Shown piece after piece: positions 8,315 through 16,437 of a stretch of 64,000 bases of DNA. Each line of letters starts with the position of its first letter. Within the stretch, counting starts at the first letter, position 1. Origin of the DNA: Frigoribacterium sp. SL97. Its GTDB lineage: Bacteria > Actinomycetota > Actinomycetes > Actinomycetales > Microbacteriaceae. The notes below the pieces were generated by a model that was not told the origin of the DNA, made no database searches, and saw only the letters and a list, made by a program, of their open reading frames with translations. The position numbers and the translations under genes were made by a program. The DNA is taken from contig NZ_CP113062.1 in NCBI RefSeq assembly GCF_026625765.1, forward strand, positions 3,410,001 through 3,474,000. Reading direction: 5' to 3'.

Positions 8315-9226
8315 ATGCATGCCATCCCGGTTCCGCCCCGTCAGGTCCTGATCGGCGACGCCGCGGCGTTCGTCGGCGTGACTCCCCGGGCGATCCGCCA
8401 CTACCACCAGATGGGCCTGCTCCCCGAGCGCGAGCGGGGCACCGACGGCCGACGGCGGTACGGCTACGCGGAGATCATCCGGCTGCTGTGGATCCGCCGG
8501 ATGGCCGACGCCGGGATCGCCCTCGACGACATCCGTGACGCCTTCACCGGGGCCGCGCCGGGCGCGGACACCGGCGTGACCGAGACCACGGACGAGGTCG
8601 CCGGCGTCCTCGCCCGACTGGAGGACACCCTCGCCGCGCAGGAGGACGAGCTACGCCGGAAGAGGGAGTCGGTCCGGCGCATGCGGATGCTCGGCAGCCG
8701 CCTGGGGCTTCTCGACGAGATCGTCTCCACCCGGCTCGAGGCCGCGCCCGAGGGCTCGCTGCGGCAGGACGACCTCGACACGCTGCTGGTCACCGAGCGC
8801 ATCTTCGGCCCGCTGGGTGCCGTCCTCCAGGCGAGCCGATTCCTCGTGCTGGCCCTGCACCCCGAGCTGCGTGCCGAGTCCGACCGCGTCGACGCCGCCG
8901 AGGAGGCGCTCGACGACTCGGTCGCCGTCGACGACCCCCGGGTGGCACGGGTGGCGGCCGAACGGCACGCCTTCGACATCAGGCTGCTGGGCCTGGTCGA
9001 GGAGTCGGGCCAGCGGGACGAGGACGACGCGATCTTCGACGCCTGGGACGATCGACACCCCACCGAGGGTGCCGAGGCGGCGCCGGCGCCCGAGACGGCG
9101 GCGGGCTCCCGCGCCAGGAGCGCGGCGGACGTCATCCGGAGCATGCCCTACGACTTCTCCCCCGCCCGCCTGCGCTGCATGGAACTGGCCCTCCACCTGG
9201 CGGTGGCCGAGACGCCCACGCCCTGA
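8315..9226 (+). CDS. MerR-family transcriptional regulator with long C-terminal domain
   Basis: The 303-residue regulator starts with a MerR winged helix-turn-helix: GDAAAFVGVTPRAIRHYHQMGLLPERERG, then RRYGYAEIIRLLWIRRMADAGI, within residues 13-75. An alpha-helical coiled-coil stretch (about 100-135) follows, then a long helical effector region with no clear ligand motif. MerR proteins bind as dimers to spacers of promoters and twist them on effector binding. ATG 8315 is preferred over GTG 8288 because GAAAGG lies six bases upstream. No dedicated target gene is adjacent; the next gene has its own promoter. Confidence 0.85.
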   Translation: MHAIPVPPRQVLIGDAAAFVGVTPRAIRHYHQMGLLPERERGTDGRRRYGYAEIIRLLWIRRMADAGIALDDIRDAFTGAAPGADTGVTETTDEVAGVLARLEDTLAAQEDELRRKRESVRRMRMLGSRLGLLDEIVSTRLEAAPEGSLRQDDLDTLLVTERIFGPLGAVLQASRFLVLALHPELRAESDRVDAAEEALDDSVAVDDPRVARVAAERHAFDIRLLGLVEESGQRDEDDAIFDAWDDRHPTEGAEAAPAPETAAGSRARSAADVIRSMPYDFSPARLRCMELALHLAVAETPTP

Positions 9227-9242
9227 GCGGTCCCGCGAGCCC

Positions 9243-9271
9243 TTGACCTGTCTTGCACCGCAAGGTAGCTT
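9243..9271 (+). promoter_or_regulatory. Sigma-A-type promoter with internal palindromic operator
   Basis: TTGACC (9243-9248) and TAGCTT (9266-9271) are separated by 17 bp. Inside the spacer lies the inverted repeat CTTGC-ACC-GCAAG (9252-9264). The -10 ends seven bases before the ATG at 9279, so the mRNA should start at or beside the start codon (leaderless). The operator position suits repression by the PadR protein it precedes, which is inference. Confidence 0.75.
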
Positions 9272-9278
9272 GTGACGC

Positions 9279-9614
9279 ATGACAGCAGACGTGGGGGCGC
9301 AACTGCGCAAGGGGGTCGTCGAGTACTGCATCCTCGGACTGCTCGACCGTGAGCCCATGTACGGCTGGCAGCTCTCCGAGCAGCTCGTCGAGGCGGGGCT
9401 CGTCGCGAGCATCGGGACGCTCTACCCCATCCTCGGTCGCCTCCGGGCCCAAGGCCTGGCGACCGCCTTCGACCAGCCGTCCGCGACGGGGCCCGTCCGC
9501 AAGTACTACCGGCTCACACCCCTCGGGCGCGACCAGCTCGGTGCCTTCCGCCTCCAGTGGGCTCCGTTCACCGCCTCGGTACACCGACTCATCGGAGAAG
9601 ACACCCGTGACTGA
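9279..9614 (+). CDS. PadR-family transcriptional repressor
   Basis: The 111-residue protein is a compact PadR regulator: GVVEYCILGLLDREPMYGWQL (12-32), IGTLYPILGRL with the recognition helix, and the wing ending RKYYRLTPLGRDQL. It lacks the long C-terminal helix of larger PadR proteins. It should dimerise and bind the palindrome lying in its own promoter. The downstream HAAS-domain gene overlaps by 8 nt; PadR-HAAS pairs are a recurring arrangement in which the HAAS membrane protein is co-expressed with its regulator. The start is supported by the leaderless promoter spacing. Confidence 0.92.
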   Translation: MTADVGAQLRKGVVEYCILGLLDREPMYGWQLSEQLVEAGLVASIGTLYPILGRLRAQGLATAFDQPSATGPVRKYYRLTPLGRDQLGAFRLQWAPFTASVHRLIGEDTRD

Positions 9615-10155
9615 CACCACACCCGAGATCACCACCGCCTACCTCGCGCAGCTCGACACCGAGCTCGACCAACTCCCGGCAGACCTGCACCGGGACATCG
9701 TCACCGGCATCCGGGAGGAGCTCCAGGGTCTCGACGCCGAGGCCGCGGCCGCGCGCATCCGGCAGCTCGGCGACCCGGCCTTCATCGCCGCCGGGGCGCG
9801 CGCCGAGACCGTCGGCGAGGCTCCTCCCACCAGCCCGGACGCGCCTCCTCCCGGTCGGACGTTCTCGATCGTCGCGGTCGTCGTCCTGATCGTCGGCTCG
9901 TTCCTGGTGCCGGTCGTCGGTGCGATCGCCGGCCTCCTCTTCGTCAGCCAGGCAAGAGCCTGGAGCCGACGGGAGAAGGCGGCCTCGTGGCTCGCCACCG
10001 TGGGTGTGGTCCTCCTCGCCCTCGCGGCCTCGACGGTGATGGCCTCGGCGGGTCTCGGCGGCACCCACCTCGTCGTCCTGGTCGCCTACCTCGTGTTCCC
10101 CGTGGTCGGCGTCGTGCTGGCCGTCCGCGCACAGCGCCGGGGCTGGCACGCCTGA
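9607..10155 (+). CDS. HAAS-domain membrane protein
   Basis: The 182-residue product has an N-terminal helical HAAS/DUF1700-like domain (about 8-63: YLAQLDTELDQLP, REELQ, IRQLGDPAFIA). A Pro-rich linker and hydrophobic segments spanning about 83-175, probably three or four helices, follow. HAAS proteins usually accompany PadR repressors and are thought to act at the membrane in envelope-stress signalling; the precise role here is unknown. The GTG start at 9607 overlaps the PadR stop by 8 nt, indicating translational coupling. Confidence 0.8.
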   Translation: MTDTTPEITTAYLAQLDTELDQLPADLHRDIVTGIREELQGLDAEAAAARIRQLGDPAFIAAGARAETVGEAPPTSPDAPPPGRTFSIVAVVVLIVGSFLVPVVGAIAGLLFVSQARAWSRREKAASWLATVGVVLLALAASTVMASAGLGGTHLVVLVAYLVFPVVGVVLAVRAQRRGWHA

Positions 10156-10213
10156 CGCGAGCTCCTGCTCGTCGCGGGACGACCTCCGAGCCGTGCGCCC
10201 GTCGGCCGTTCCC

Positions 10214-10627
10214 CTACCGGGAGCGCGGGAGACGCTCGTCGAGCAGCGTCGCCAGCCGGTCGAGGTCACCACGCACGAGACGGACATCGGACTCGACGTC
10301 CGCTTCCGACATCCCGTCCCGGCGGAAGAGGGTGAAGACGGCCTCGCTCCCCTGGTCGTTGGCCACGACGCGGAAGGGGTTGCTCACGACCGTCCCGTCC
10401 GGCAGGGTCACGTCGTGGTCGAGGATGCCGAGCTCCACCGGCCCGGTGAACGCGACCTCGACGACCCCCATGGGTGAGTCCGTGAACCACCGCCCCTCGT
10501 CGTGACGGATGCCGGCGCTCAGACCGGCCGCCCACGCGGGCAGGTTCTCCGGGTCGCCGGCGACGCTCGAGACGGCGGTGACGTCGTGGTCGAACGCACG
10601 TGAGATGTGGACGGCGGGCCAGGTCAT
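10214..10627 (-). CDS. SRPBCC/START-like domain protein
   Basis: The 137-residue protein has the outline of a polyketide-cyclase/START-like fold. It begins with an H-x-S-R strand, then a helix with VAGDPENLPAWAAGL, alternating beta strands (FTGPVELGILDHDVTL) and a long C-terminal helix (SDVRLVRGDLDRLATLLDERL). Such domains bind hydrophobic ligands. There is no signal peptide. The gene converges with the HAAS gene over a 58-bp gap. The function is unknown. Confidence 0.75.
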   Translation of the reverse strand: MTWPAVHISRAFDHDVTAVSSVAGDPENLPAWAAGLSAGIRHDEGRWFTDSPMGVVEVAFTGPVELGILDHDVTLPDGTVVSNPFRVVANDQGSEAVFTLFRRDGMSEADVESDVRLVRGDLDRLATLLDERLPRSR

Positions 10628-10678
10628 GCCGGGAAGCTAGCAGCGTTCCGCCCGACGAGCGACCCTCACGACGCCGCG

Positions 10679-10951
10679 TCAGCCTCGGCGGCGCGCACCT
10701 CGTCGGTAGCCGAGCCCTGCCGCCAGGCCGAGCAGGCCGACGACGAGGACGACCGCGCCCACGAGAGTCGCGGTCGAGAACACGTGCACGCCGTCAGCGG
10801 TGAAGGTCGTGTCCGACACGGGGGCGTACGCGAACCATCCGAAGGACACGGGCCTCGCCGACGCGACGACGAGCACGACGACGCCCACGACGGACGCCGC
10901 CAGACCGCCACCCAGGACGAGGCGGGAGACCGGGCCGGCACGTTGTGTCAT
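10679..10951 (-). CDS. Small two-helix membrane protein
   Basis: The 90-residue product has two transmembrane segments (about 10-30 and 59-80) with a short external loop containing FGWFAYAPVSD. An RRGARRRG tail is likely cytosolic. The open frame continues upstream, but ATG 10951 is chosen because the preceding codons lack membrane or family character. The family resembles small uncharacterised actinobacterial membrane proteins. It lies 51 bp upstream of the SRPBCC gene on the same strand and may be co-transcribed. Confidence 0.6.
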   Translation of the reverse strand: MTQRAGPVSRLVLGGGLAASVVGVVVLVVASARPVSFGWFAYAPVSDTTFTADGVHVFSTATLVGAVVLVVGLLGLAAGLGYRRGARRRG

Positions 10952-11121
10952 GCCCGGACCATAGCGTGCGCGGTAGGCGGTCGCCAGCGCTCCGATCGAG
11001 GCGTAGCCTGCCCCCGTGGACCTCGGAGACCCGACCGCCTGGTGACCGGCGTCGCGCCGGTCCCTGCGCACCCTCCAGACGTGGAGCCCCGCGGGCTAGG
11101 CCAGACGTGGCGCCCCGCGGG

Positions 11122-11529
11122 CTAGGCGCGACTCGGCGGTCTCGCCGCCCTCGTCCTCGACGGCTCGGGACGGTCGGTGGCCCAGTCGACGTGCGTGCCG
11201 GTCACGCCGGGCAGGTGGGTCGCCGGGTCGTGATCGGGCTCTGCTTCGGGGTAGAGGCCCCGGCCCGACGACGCACTGGCGTAGAGCGCTGCGAGCCAGG
11301 TGGGGTTGATCTCGACCGTGCGGCTGCCGGCGAACTTGAACCGGAGGCTGATCTGGGGCGAGAGCCAGACGGTCGACCGGCCGTCGCCGGTCTCGATCGG
11401 TTCCTTCCACGAGAACATGAACGACTCGTTCTGGCGGAACTTGTTCACGATGACGATCTGGAGGTGGGCGAGGAGACGGTCCTCGACCTTGAACTCGAGG
11501 ACGTCGCCGTCGTAGACGATGTATCCCAT
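11122..11529 (-). CDS. DUF7882-like small protein (paralogue 1)
   Basis: The 135-residue protein begins MGYIVYDGDVLEFKVEDRLLAHLQIVIVNKFRQNESF, followed by FSWKEP, GDGRSTVWLSPQISLRFKFAGSRTVEINPTWLAAL. This pattern is typical of a Microbacteriaceae family I recall as DUF7882, sometimes misannotated as ATP-dependent DNA ligase; no ligase motif is present. The C-terminal 40 residues are Pro/Arg-rich and probably disordered. A second member is encoded at 27160-27477. The biochemical function is unknown. Its promoter region shares a box with that paralogue (see findings). Confidence 0.75.
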   Translation of the reverse strand: MGYIVYDGDVLEFKVEDRLLAHLQIVIVNKFRQNESFMFSWKEPIETGDGRSTVWLSPQISLRFKFAGSRTVEINPTWLAALYASASSGRGLYPEAEPDHDPATHLPGVTGTHVDWATDRPEPSRTRAARPPSRA

Positions 11530-11690
11530 GGCTGCTCCGAGACGGAGAACGCCCGACGGTGCTGACAGCAGGGTCTGGGCTGTGGTGGTGTGCGGATCTC
11601 ACTGCGCACTGCGCCGGCCGTCTTCGCGACGCCACACGTGGTGACGAGACCACATCGGTGATGCGTCCGCTCGGCTCTCCTCGAGACCTG

Positions 11691-11696
11691 ACACTA
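11691..11696 (-). promoter_or_regulatory. Possible -10 element of the DUF7882-like gene
   Basis: On the minus strand TAGTGT is followed by CAGGTC. The same layout, TAGCGTCTGGTC, precedes the second DUF7882-like gene (27560-27565), matching at 10 of 12 positions. No convincing -35 is visible, so the promoter call is provisional. The leader to ATG 11529 would be about 155 nt. Confidence 0.35.
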
Positions 11697-11713
11697 GACC
11701 GCCGACGAGGAAG

Positions 11714-11813
11714 GGCGACAGGGTCCCGACCCGAACGGGACCCTGTCGCCGGCAGCTCGCACCGGACCCGACCGGTGCCAGCGCACGCCTTGAGGACCTG
11801 AACCACCCTCAAG
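11714..11813. repeat. Three consecutive inverted repeats in a 544-bp gene-free gap
   Basis: Between 11529 and 12074 no gene is seen. The gap holds three hairpins in a row: 11714-11750 (15-bp perfect arms GGCGACAGGGTCCCG, 7-nt loop), 11759-11778 (GCACCGG arms) and 11789-11813 (CTTGAGG/CCTCAAG). They lie upstream of both divergent neighbours, so they terminate no visible gene. A small untranslated RNA or a REP-type cluster are options. Confidence 0.6.
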
Positions 11814-12073
11814 ACATGCCCAGCCTGCGCCTGCGCCCGGGATGCACGACAGATCTGGACTTAAGGCGAACGCTTTGATACCAGCGGGCGCGGTGGGCGT
11901 TGCGGCAGCGTCGACGTCCCCGAGCACGACGCCGGGCACGAGGGATCTCCTCGAGAGCCTGGCCGCCCGCGCCTCCTGACCCCGGGTGATCCAGGAGCGG
12001 CGTCACACGGAGTCCGCTTCGTCTCTACTGTTCATCCCGAGGACGAGACTCGTTCCCGCGAAAGGAACGAGCG

Positions 12074-12883
12074 ATGAGCGAACGACGTCGGCGAGAACTG
12101 GGCGAGTCGGACGAACCCCTCGAGGACGAACTCGACGAATCGTTCGACGCGACGGTGGAAGAAGGCGCCGAACGCCTGCACCGCACGCTCCGCACCACGC
12201 TCATCACGGGCTTCTTCGGAGGACTCGAGGTCGGCCTGGGGATCATGGCGATGCTCGCCGTGCTGACCGAGACGGGCAGCCACCTGCTCGCGGGCCTGGC
12301 GTTCAGCATCGGGTTCCTCGCCCTGCTCCTGGCGCACTCGGAGCTCTTCACCGAGAACTTCCTCCTGCCGATCGCCGCACTCGCGGCGAAGGAGGGCACG
12401 TTCCTGCAACTCCTCAAGCTCTGGGGCGCCACGTTGGTCGCCAACCTCGCCGGCGGGTGGATCTTCATGTGGCTCGTCGTCCAGGCCTTCCCCGAATGGC
12501 ACACGACCCTCGACGAGTCGGCTCACCACTTCGTGGACGCTCCGTTCTCCCTGCAGACCGTGATCCTGGCCGTCCTGGGTGGCAGCACGATCACGCTGAT
12601 GACCCGCATGCAGCACGGAACCACCTCCGAGCCCGCGAAGATCGCGGCTGCCGTCGCCGGGGCGTTCCTCCTGGCCGGTCTGCAGCTGTTCCACTCGATC
12701 CTCGACTCGCTCCTCATCTTCGGGGCCATCCAGGCGGGCAGCGACGTCAGCTACGCCCAGTGGGCGGGGTGGTTCGGCTACACGTTGCTCTTCAACATCC
12801 TCGGCGGGCTCGTCCTCGTCACCTCCCTGAGGCTGCTCCGCACGAAGGAGCTCTTCTCGAAGGCGCGGGACGAGAACGAGTAG
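12074..12883 (+). CDS. Formate/nitrite transporter-family channel
   Basis: The 269-residue membrane protein belongs to the FNT family of pentameric channels for small monovalent anions (formate, nitrite, hydrosulfide). After an acidic, charged N-terminal tail (1-40) come six hydrophobic segments. FNT hallmarks are the GFFGGLEVGLGIMA stretch in helix 1, HSELFTENF before helix 3 and the broken-helix region near LLKLWGATLVANLAGG. The substrate cannot be fixed; this branch, with its long acidic N terminus, is common in actinobacteria outside nitrite operons. ATG 12074 is preceded by AAAGGAACGAG. It is monocistronic. Confidence 0.88.
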   Translation: MSERRRRELGESDEPLEDELDESFDATVEEGAERLHRTLRTTLITGFFGGLEVGLGIMAMLAVLTETGSHLLAGLAFSIGFLALLLAHSELFTENFLLPIAALAAKEGTFLQLLKLWGATLVANLAGGWIFMWLVVQAFPEWHTTLDESAHHFVDAPFSLQTVILAVLGGSTITLMTRMQHGTTSEPAKIAAAVAGAFLLAGLQLFHSILDSLLIFGAIQAGSDVSYAQWAGWFGYTLLFNILGGLVLVTSLRLLRTKELFSKARDENE

Positions 12884-13025
12884 GAGGCGCAGGAGCGGTT
12901 ACCCCCCGGCCAGACCTGGTCGTCGCACCAGACCGTGACGCCACGCTCGACCGTCGCCGCACCTCCTTGAATGATCGCGGCACTCGACGTACGGTGAAAG
13001 TGCCGATGACGTCGAGGGAGCGAGC

Positions 13026-13292
13026 ATGGACGAGGACGCGGAACAGCCGAGAGGTCGGCTCCGACTGCAACGGCCGACGTTTCGAGGGTCCTCCGTCGGC
13101 TGGGGCATCGGAGCGGTATTCTGGCTCGTCTGCGCGGTCCAGGCTCTGGTCGGGGTGGTGCAGGACGGAGGCACGTCCGTCGTCAGCGCCCTGCTCCTGG
13201 TCGGACTGACCGCCCTGGCGGTGGTCTGCGTCATCGGCACGGTGGCGACGATCCGGCATCCCCGTCCGGCGCCTCCCGCCACGGACGCCTGA
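13026..13292 (+). CDS. Small two-helix membrane protein
   Basis: The 88-residue product has an acidic/basic N terminus, two hydrophobic segments (about 28-46 and 54-76) and a Pro/Ala-rich tail. GGGAGCGAGC precedes the ATG. The family is unknown. It is convergent with the FtsX-type permease gene, with a long inverted repeat between them. Confidence 0.6.
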   Translation: MDEDAEQPRGRLRLQRPTFRGSSVGWGIGAVFWLVCAVQALVGVVQDGGTSVVSALLLVGLTALAVVCVIGTVATIRHPRPAPPATDA

Positions 13293-13337
13293 CCGGGGCC
13301 GCTCGTCGGCGGTGGACCGGCGGATGCCCCTGGTCAG

Positions 13338-13407
13338 CCGATGAACCCCGTTTGCGACGATGAACCCCGATCTTTCGGGGTTCATCGTCGTGAACGGGGT
13401 TCATCGG
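13338..13407. terminator. Bidirectional hairpin at convergent junction
   Basis: Arms of 33 bp (13338-13370 and 13375-13407) flank a TCTT loop. Only two positions are not Watson-Crick, and both would be G-U wobble pairs in RNA. The arm contains two nested GATGAACCCCG units. It lies between convergent genes ending at 13292 and 13446 and has no T-tract. Position and symmetry suit a two-way terminator. A related element is at 40397-40465. Confidence 0.75.
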
Positions 13408-13445
13408 GCCGCCGGCGAGCGGCGCACCGGGCGCCGCCGCACCGG

Positions 13446-14843
13446 TCAACGCGCGGCGAGCGCCTCGACCGGGGTGACCGACGTGGCACGGCGGGCCGGG
13501 ACGAGGGCGGCGACCCCGGCCAGCACGGCGGCCGTCACGGCCAGGCCGAGCAGCAACGGGACGGGCAGCGTCGGCGCGATCAGCAGGCCCTGGTTCGCCG
13601 AACCGAGCAGCGCCTGGGCTCCGGCCCAGCCGTAGACGACGCCGAGGACGACCCCGACGACGATCGCCGTCAGCGCCATCTGCGTCGCCTCGAGCAGGAT
13701 CATGCGGCGCACCTGATCCGCGGTCGAGCCGATCGCGCGCAGCAGACCCAGCTCGCGCCTCCGTTGCAGGACGCTCAGCGACATGTCGTTGACCATGCCG
13801 ACGGCGGCGATCACGGCCGAGAAGCCGACGAGGGCGGCGACGATCAGCAGCGTCGTGGTGAACACCTGGTCGAGCTCGGCGGCGTACGACGGGTCCTGTT
13901 CGATCGAGTAGATGAAGCTGCGCAGCGTCTCGAGCGCGACCGACAGGGTCGTGACCAGGGTCACGCCGATCACGATGCCGATCGTGGCGCGCGTGCTGCG
14001 CTCGGGCTGACGCACCGCGTTCTCGGCGGCGAGGCGGGCCACCTGGCTCGTGCCGAAGGTCCGGCCGACGGCGCTCAGCACGGCGGGCATCAGCGCGTGG
14101 GCTCCGACGACGACCCCGGTGAACGACAGCACGCCACCGAAGAACGCGATCAGCACGCCCATCGCGTCGACCAGCCCGACCACGACCCCGACGACGAGCA
14201 GCAGACCACCGCCGACGACGAGGAGGGCGGCGACGACCGTCCGCACGATGCGACGGCTCCGGCCCTCGACGGGGGCGTCCTGCGCGGCGTCGGTCGCCTG
14301 CAGCGGCGTCACCTGCAGCACGCGACGCGAGCCGACCCAGGCCGCGGCGACCGTGGTCGCCACCACGGCCACCGCCGGGACGAGACCGCCCACCGAGAAG
14401 TAGGAGTACGCGAGGTCGGGCAACTGTCCGCGACCGACGAGCACCCGCACGGCGACGACGACGAGGGCGAGCCCCACGAGCGTCCCGAGCACGGCCCCGG
14501 CGACGCCGACCACGAGACCCTCGCGGGCGACGGCCCGACGCTGGTCCCGTGCGGACGAGCCGAGCAGGCGCATCAGGGCGATCGTCGGCGTCCGGCCGGC
14601 GACCACGGTGGCGAAGGTGTTGGCCGTGACGATCGCCCCGACGTAGAGCGCGAGGCCGACGAAGACCGCCGCGACGAAGCCGAGCATCGTCGAGACCGTG
14701 CCGCTCGCGGCGACCGCGGCGTCCGAGGCGACGATCTGCTCGAGCACGTGGGTGACGCCGAGCAGGCCGACGCCGAAGGTCGTGCCGAGAGCGGCCACGA
14801 GGATGCTCGGACGGTGCTCGAGCAGCTGGTCGCGGGCGCTCAC
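13446..14843 (-). CDS. FtsX/MacB-like ABC transporter permease
   Basis: The 465-residue membrane protein has the MacB/FtsX-type layout: an early transmembrane helix, then repeated clusters of three helices, with the conserved sequence RRRELGLLRAIGSTADQVRRMILLEA before the last group. Two FtsX-like modules are evident (residues about 60-180 and 300-460). It forms the membrane part of an exporter or mechanotransmission complex with the ATPase encoded just upstream. The GTG start at 14843 overlaps the ATPase stop in a GTGA junction. There is no large periplasmic insertion, so a tripartite MacB is unlikely. Confidence 0.88.
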   Translation of the reverse strand: MSARDQLLEHRPSILVAALGTTFGVGLLGVTHVLEQIVASDAAVAASGTVSTMLGFVAAVFVGLALYVGAIVTANTFATVVAGRTPTIALMRLLGSSARDQRRAVAREGLVVGVAGAVLGTLVGLALVVVAVRVLVGRGQLPDLAYSYFSVGGLVPAVAVVATTVAAAWVGSRRVLQVTPLQATDAAQDAPVEGRSRRIVRTVVAALLVVGGGLLLVVGVVVGLVDAMGVLIAFFGGVLSFTGVVVGAHALMPAVLSAVGRTFGTSQVARLAAENAVRQPERSTRATIGIVIGVTLVTTLSVALETLRSFIYSIEQDPSYAAELDQVFTTTLLIVAALVGFSAVIAAVGMVNDMSLSVLQRRRELGLLRAIGSTADQVRRMILLEATQMALTAIVVGVVLGVVYGWAGAQALLGSANQGLLIAPTLPVPLLLGLAVTAAVLAGVAALVPARRATSVTPVEALAAR

Positions 14844-15646
14844 GCGACACGCTCCAGGTCGAGCATGACGCCCGAGATCTCGGCCGCACTGCTGCGGTCG
14901 ATCTCGTGCACGATGCGACCGTCGGCGAGGAACACCACGCGGTCGGCGTAGCTCGCCGCGACCGGGTCGTGGGTGACCATCGCGATGCTCTGGCCGTGGT
15001 CCGTCGACGCGGTGCGCAGCACGTCGAGCACGTCGCGGCCGGCCTTCGAGTCGAGGTTGCCGGTGGGCTCGTCGGCGAAGATCAGGTCGGGCCGGGTCGC
15101 CAGGGCCCGGGCGATCGCGACGCGCTGCTGCTGCCCGCCCGACAGCTGGTGGGGCCGGTGCGTCAGCCGGGCACCGAGGCCGAGCGTGGCGACGAGCCAG
15201 TCGATCCAGGCGCGCTCGTCGGCCGTGGCCCGACGCCCGTCGAGACGGAACGGCAACTCGATGTTGGCCGACACGTCGAGGGTGGGCACGAGGTTGAACG
15301 CCTGGAAGACGAAGCCGATGCGGCGACGACGCAGCAGCGTCAGCTCGGTGTCGTCGAGGCCCGTGATGTCGGTGTCGCCGAGCAGCACCCGGCCCGAGGT
15401 GGCCGAGTCGAGACCGGCGGTGATGTGCATCAGGGTCGACTTGCCCGAGCCGCTCGGGCCCATGACGGCCGTGAACCGGCCGGCCGGCAGGTCGAGCGAG
15501 ACGTCGCGCAGCGCGTCGACGCGGCCGTCGCCCTGGCCGAAGGACTTCGTGACGTTCCGGACGCGGGCGACGGGGACCGCGCCTCCTCGGGTCGGGTCGT
15601 CCGTACGGGGAGACGGGACGGGCTGGGGCTGGGGAGTGGGGGTCAT
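14840..15646 (-). CDS. LolD/MacB-like ABC transporter ATP-binding protein
   Basis: The 268-residue ATPase has Walker A GPSGSGKST (about 66-74), Q-loop VFQAFNLVP, signature LSGGQQQRVAIARAL, Walker B LIFADEPTGNLDS and H-loop MVTHD. The EPTGNLD motif is typical of the MacB/LolD branch. It drives the permease encoded by the overlapping downstream gene. ATG 15646 has AGGAAG seven bases before it; the longer open frame upstream is an artefact. The lipoprotein gene immediately upstream on the same strand completes a likely three-gene operon. Confidence 0.9.
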   Translation of the reverse strand: MTPTPQPQPVPSPRTDDPTRGGAVPVARVRNVTKSFGQGDGRVDALRDVSLDLPAGRFTAVMGPSGSGKSTLMHITAGLDSATSGRVLLGDTDITGLDDTELTLLRRRRIGFVFQAFNLVPTLDVSANIELPFRLDGRRATADERAWIDWLVATLGLGARLTHRPHQLSGGQQQRVAIARALATRPDLIFADEPTGNLDSKAGRDVLDVLRTASTDHGQSIAMVTHDPVAASYADRVVFLADGRIVHEIDRSSAAEISGVMLDLERVA

Positions 15647-15683
15647 CGTGATCTTCCTGTGCGGGTCGTGGTCGGTGGTGAGG

Positions 15684-16229
15684 TCAGTGGCGCAGCGTCG
15701 AGTTGACGTCGTCGCCGGGCACCGCGTCGACGGTGGTCCAGCTGGCCCAACGCCCGTCGACCTCGGCGACGACGCGGCCGTCGCCACAGCTGACGAGACC
15801 CGAGGTCGGCAACGGCTCGGGCAGCGTCGCGGGGTCGAGGGCCGGGCCGCCGAGGTCGCCGTCGACGGGGGTGCAGGCGGCGAGGTCGGGGCCGGTCTCG
15901 GAGGTGAACGAGAGTTCGTAGCCGGGCTCCTGCGTGTCGAGGCGCACGTCGACGTCGCGGGCGTCGCTCGGCACCCAGGCCGGCAGGAACCAGGCGACGT
16001 CGGTCGAGTCGGCCGTGCTCGGGGCGTCGGCGGCGGTGTCGAAGTGGCGCTGCTGCACCTGCTCCGCGCCAAGTGCGCTCTTCGCCGCGTCGACGGTCCC
16101 CGAGCACCCCGTGAGCGTGACGACGGCGAGCGCGGCGACGCCGAGACCGGCCGCGAGGGCGCCGCGGCGGAGGGTGGTGGGGGACGAGGAGGCGCGGGTC
16201 GCGATGGTCGCGGAGGTCGTGTCGTTCAT
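15684..16229 (-). CDS. Lipoprotein linked to the ABC exporter
   Basis: The 181-residue protein has a signal sequence with lipobox VTLTGC, placing a lipidated Cys near residue 42 on the outer face of the membrane. The mature part contains two other Cys residues (AACTP, VSCGDG), possibly a disulfide, and a Trp-rich VAWFLPAWVP. No family is recognised. It lies 37 bp upstream of the ATPase gene and probably is an accessory or substrate-binding component. ATG 16229 is selected so that the signal peptide is of normal length. Confidence 0.7.
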   Translation of the reverse strand: MNDTTSATIATRASSSPTTLRRGALAAGLGVAALAVVTLTGCSGTVDAAKSALGAEQVQQRHFDTAADAPSTADSTDVAWFLPAWVPSDARDVDVRLDTQEPGYELSFTSETGPDLAACTPVDGDLGGPALDPATLPEPLPTSGLVSCGDGRVVAEVDGRWASWTTVDAVPGDDVNSTLRH

Positions 16230-16437
16230 GTCTACGATCCTCGCCGCGGGGCCCGGTACCGGAACATCACGTGCACCCACGGACCCGCGCGGGGGTTATC
16301 CCCCGGTGGCCCCCACTCCGTCCACAGCGGGAGTCGGTCGTACCGGTCGGTGTCGTAGGGTCGAGAGCAGGTCCGGCACGCAGACGTCCGGACGGACGAC
16401 GGACGGGGCACTCCCCTCCGGGAACGAGGGGGACATC

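Noticed and set aside
11122..11529. ATP-dependent DNA ligase annotation (used for this family in some databases, from memory)
   Set aside because: The protein is too short and has no KxDG motif or OB fold; the match is to the DUF7882-like family.
13341..14951. 536-codon plus-strand frame
   Set aside because: It is antisense to the FtsX-type permease and highly charged without any domain.
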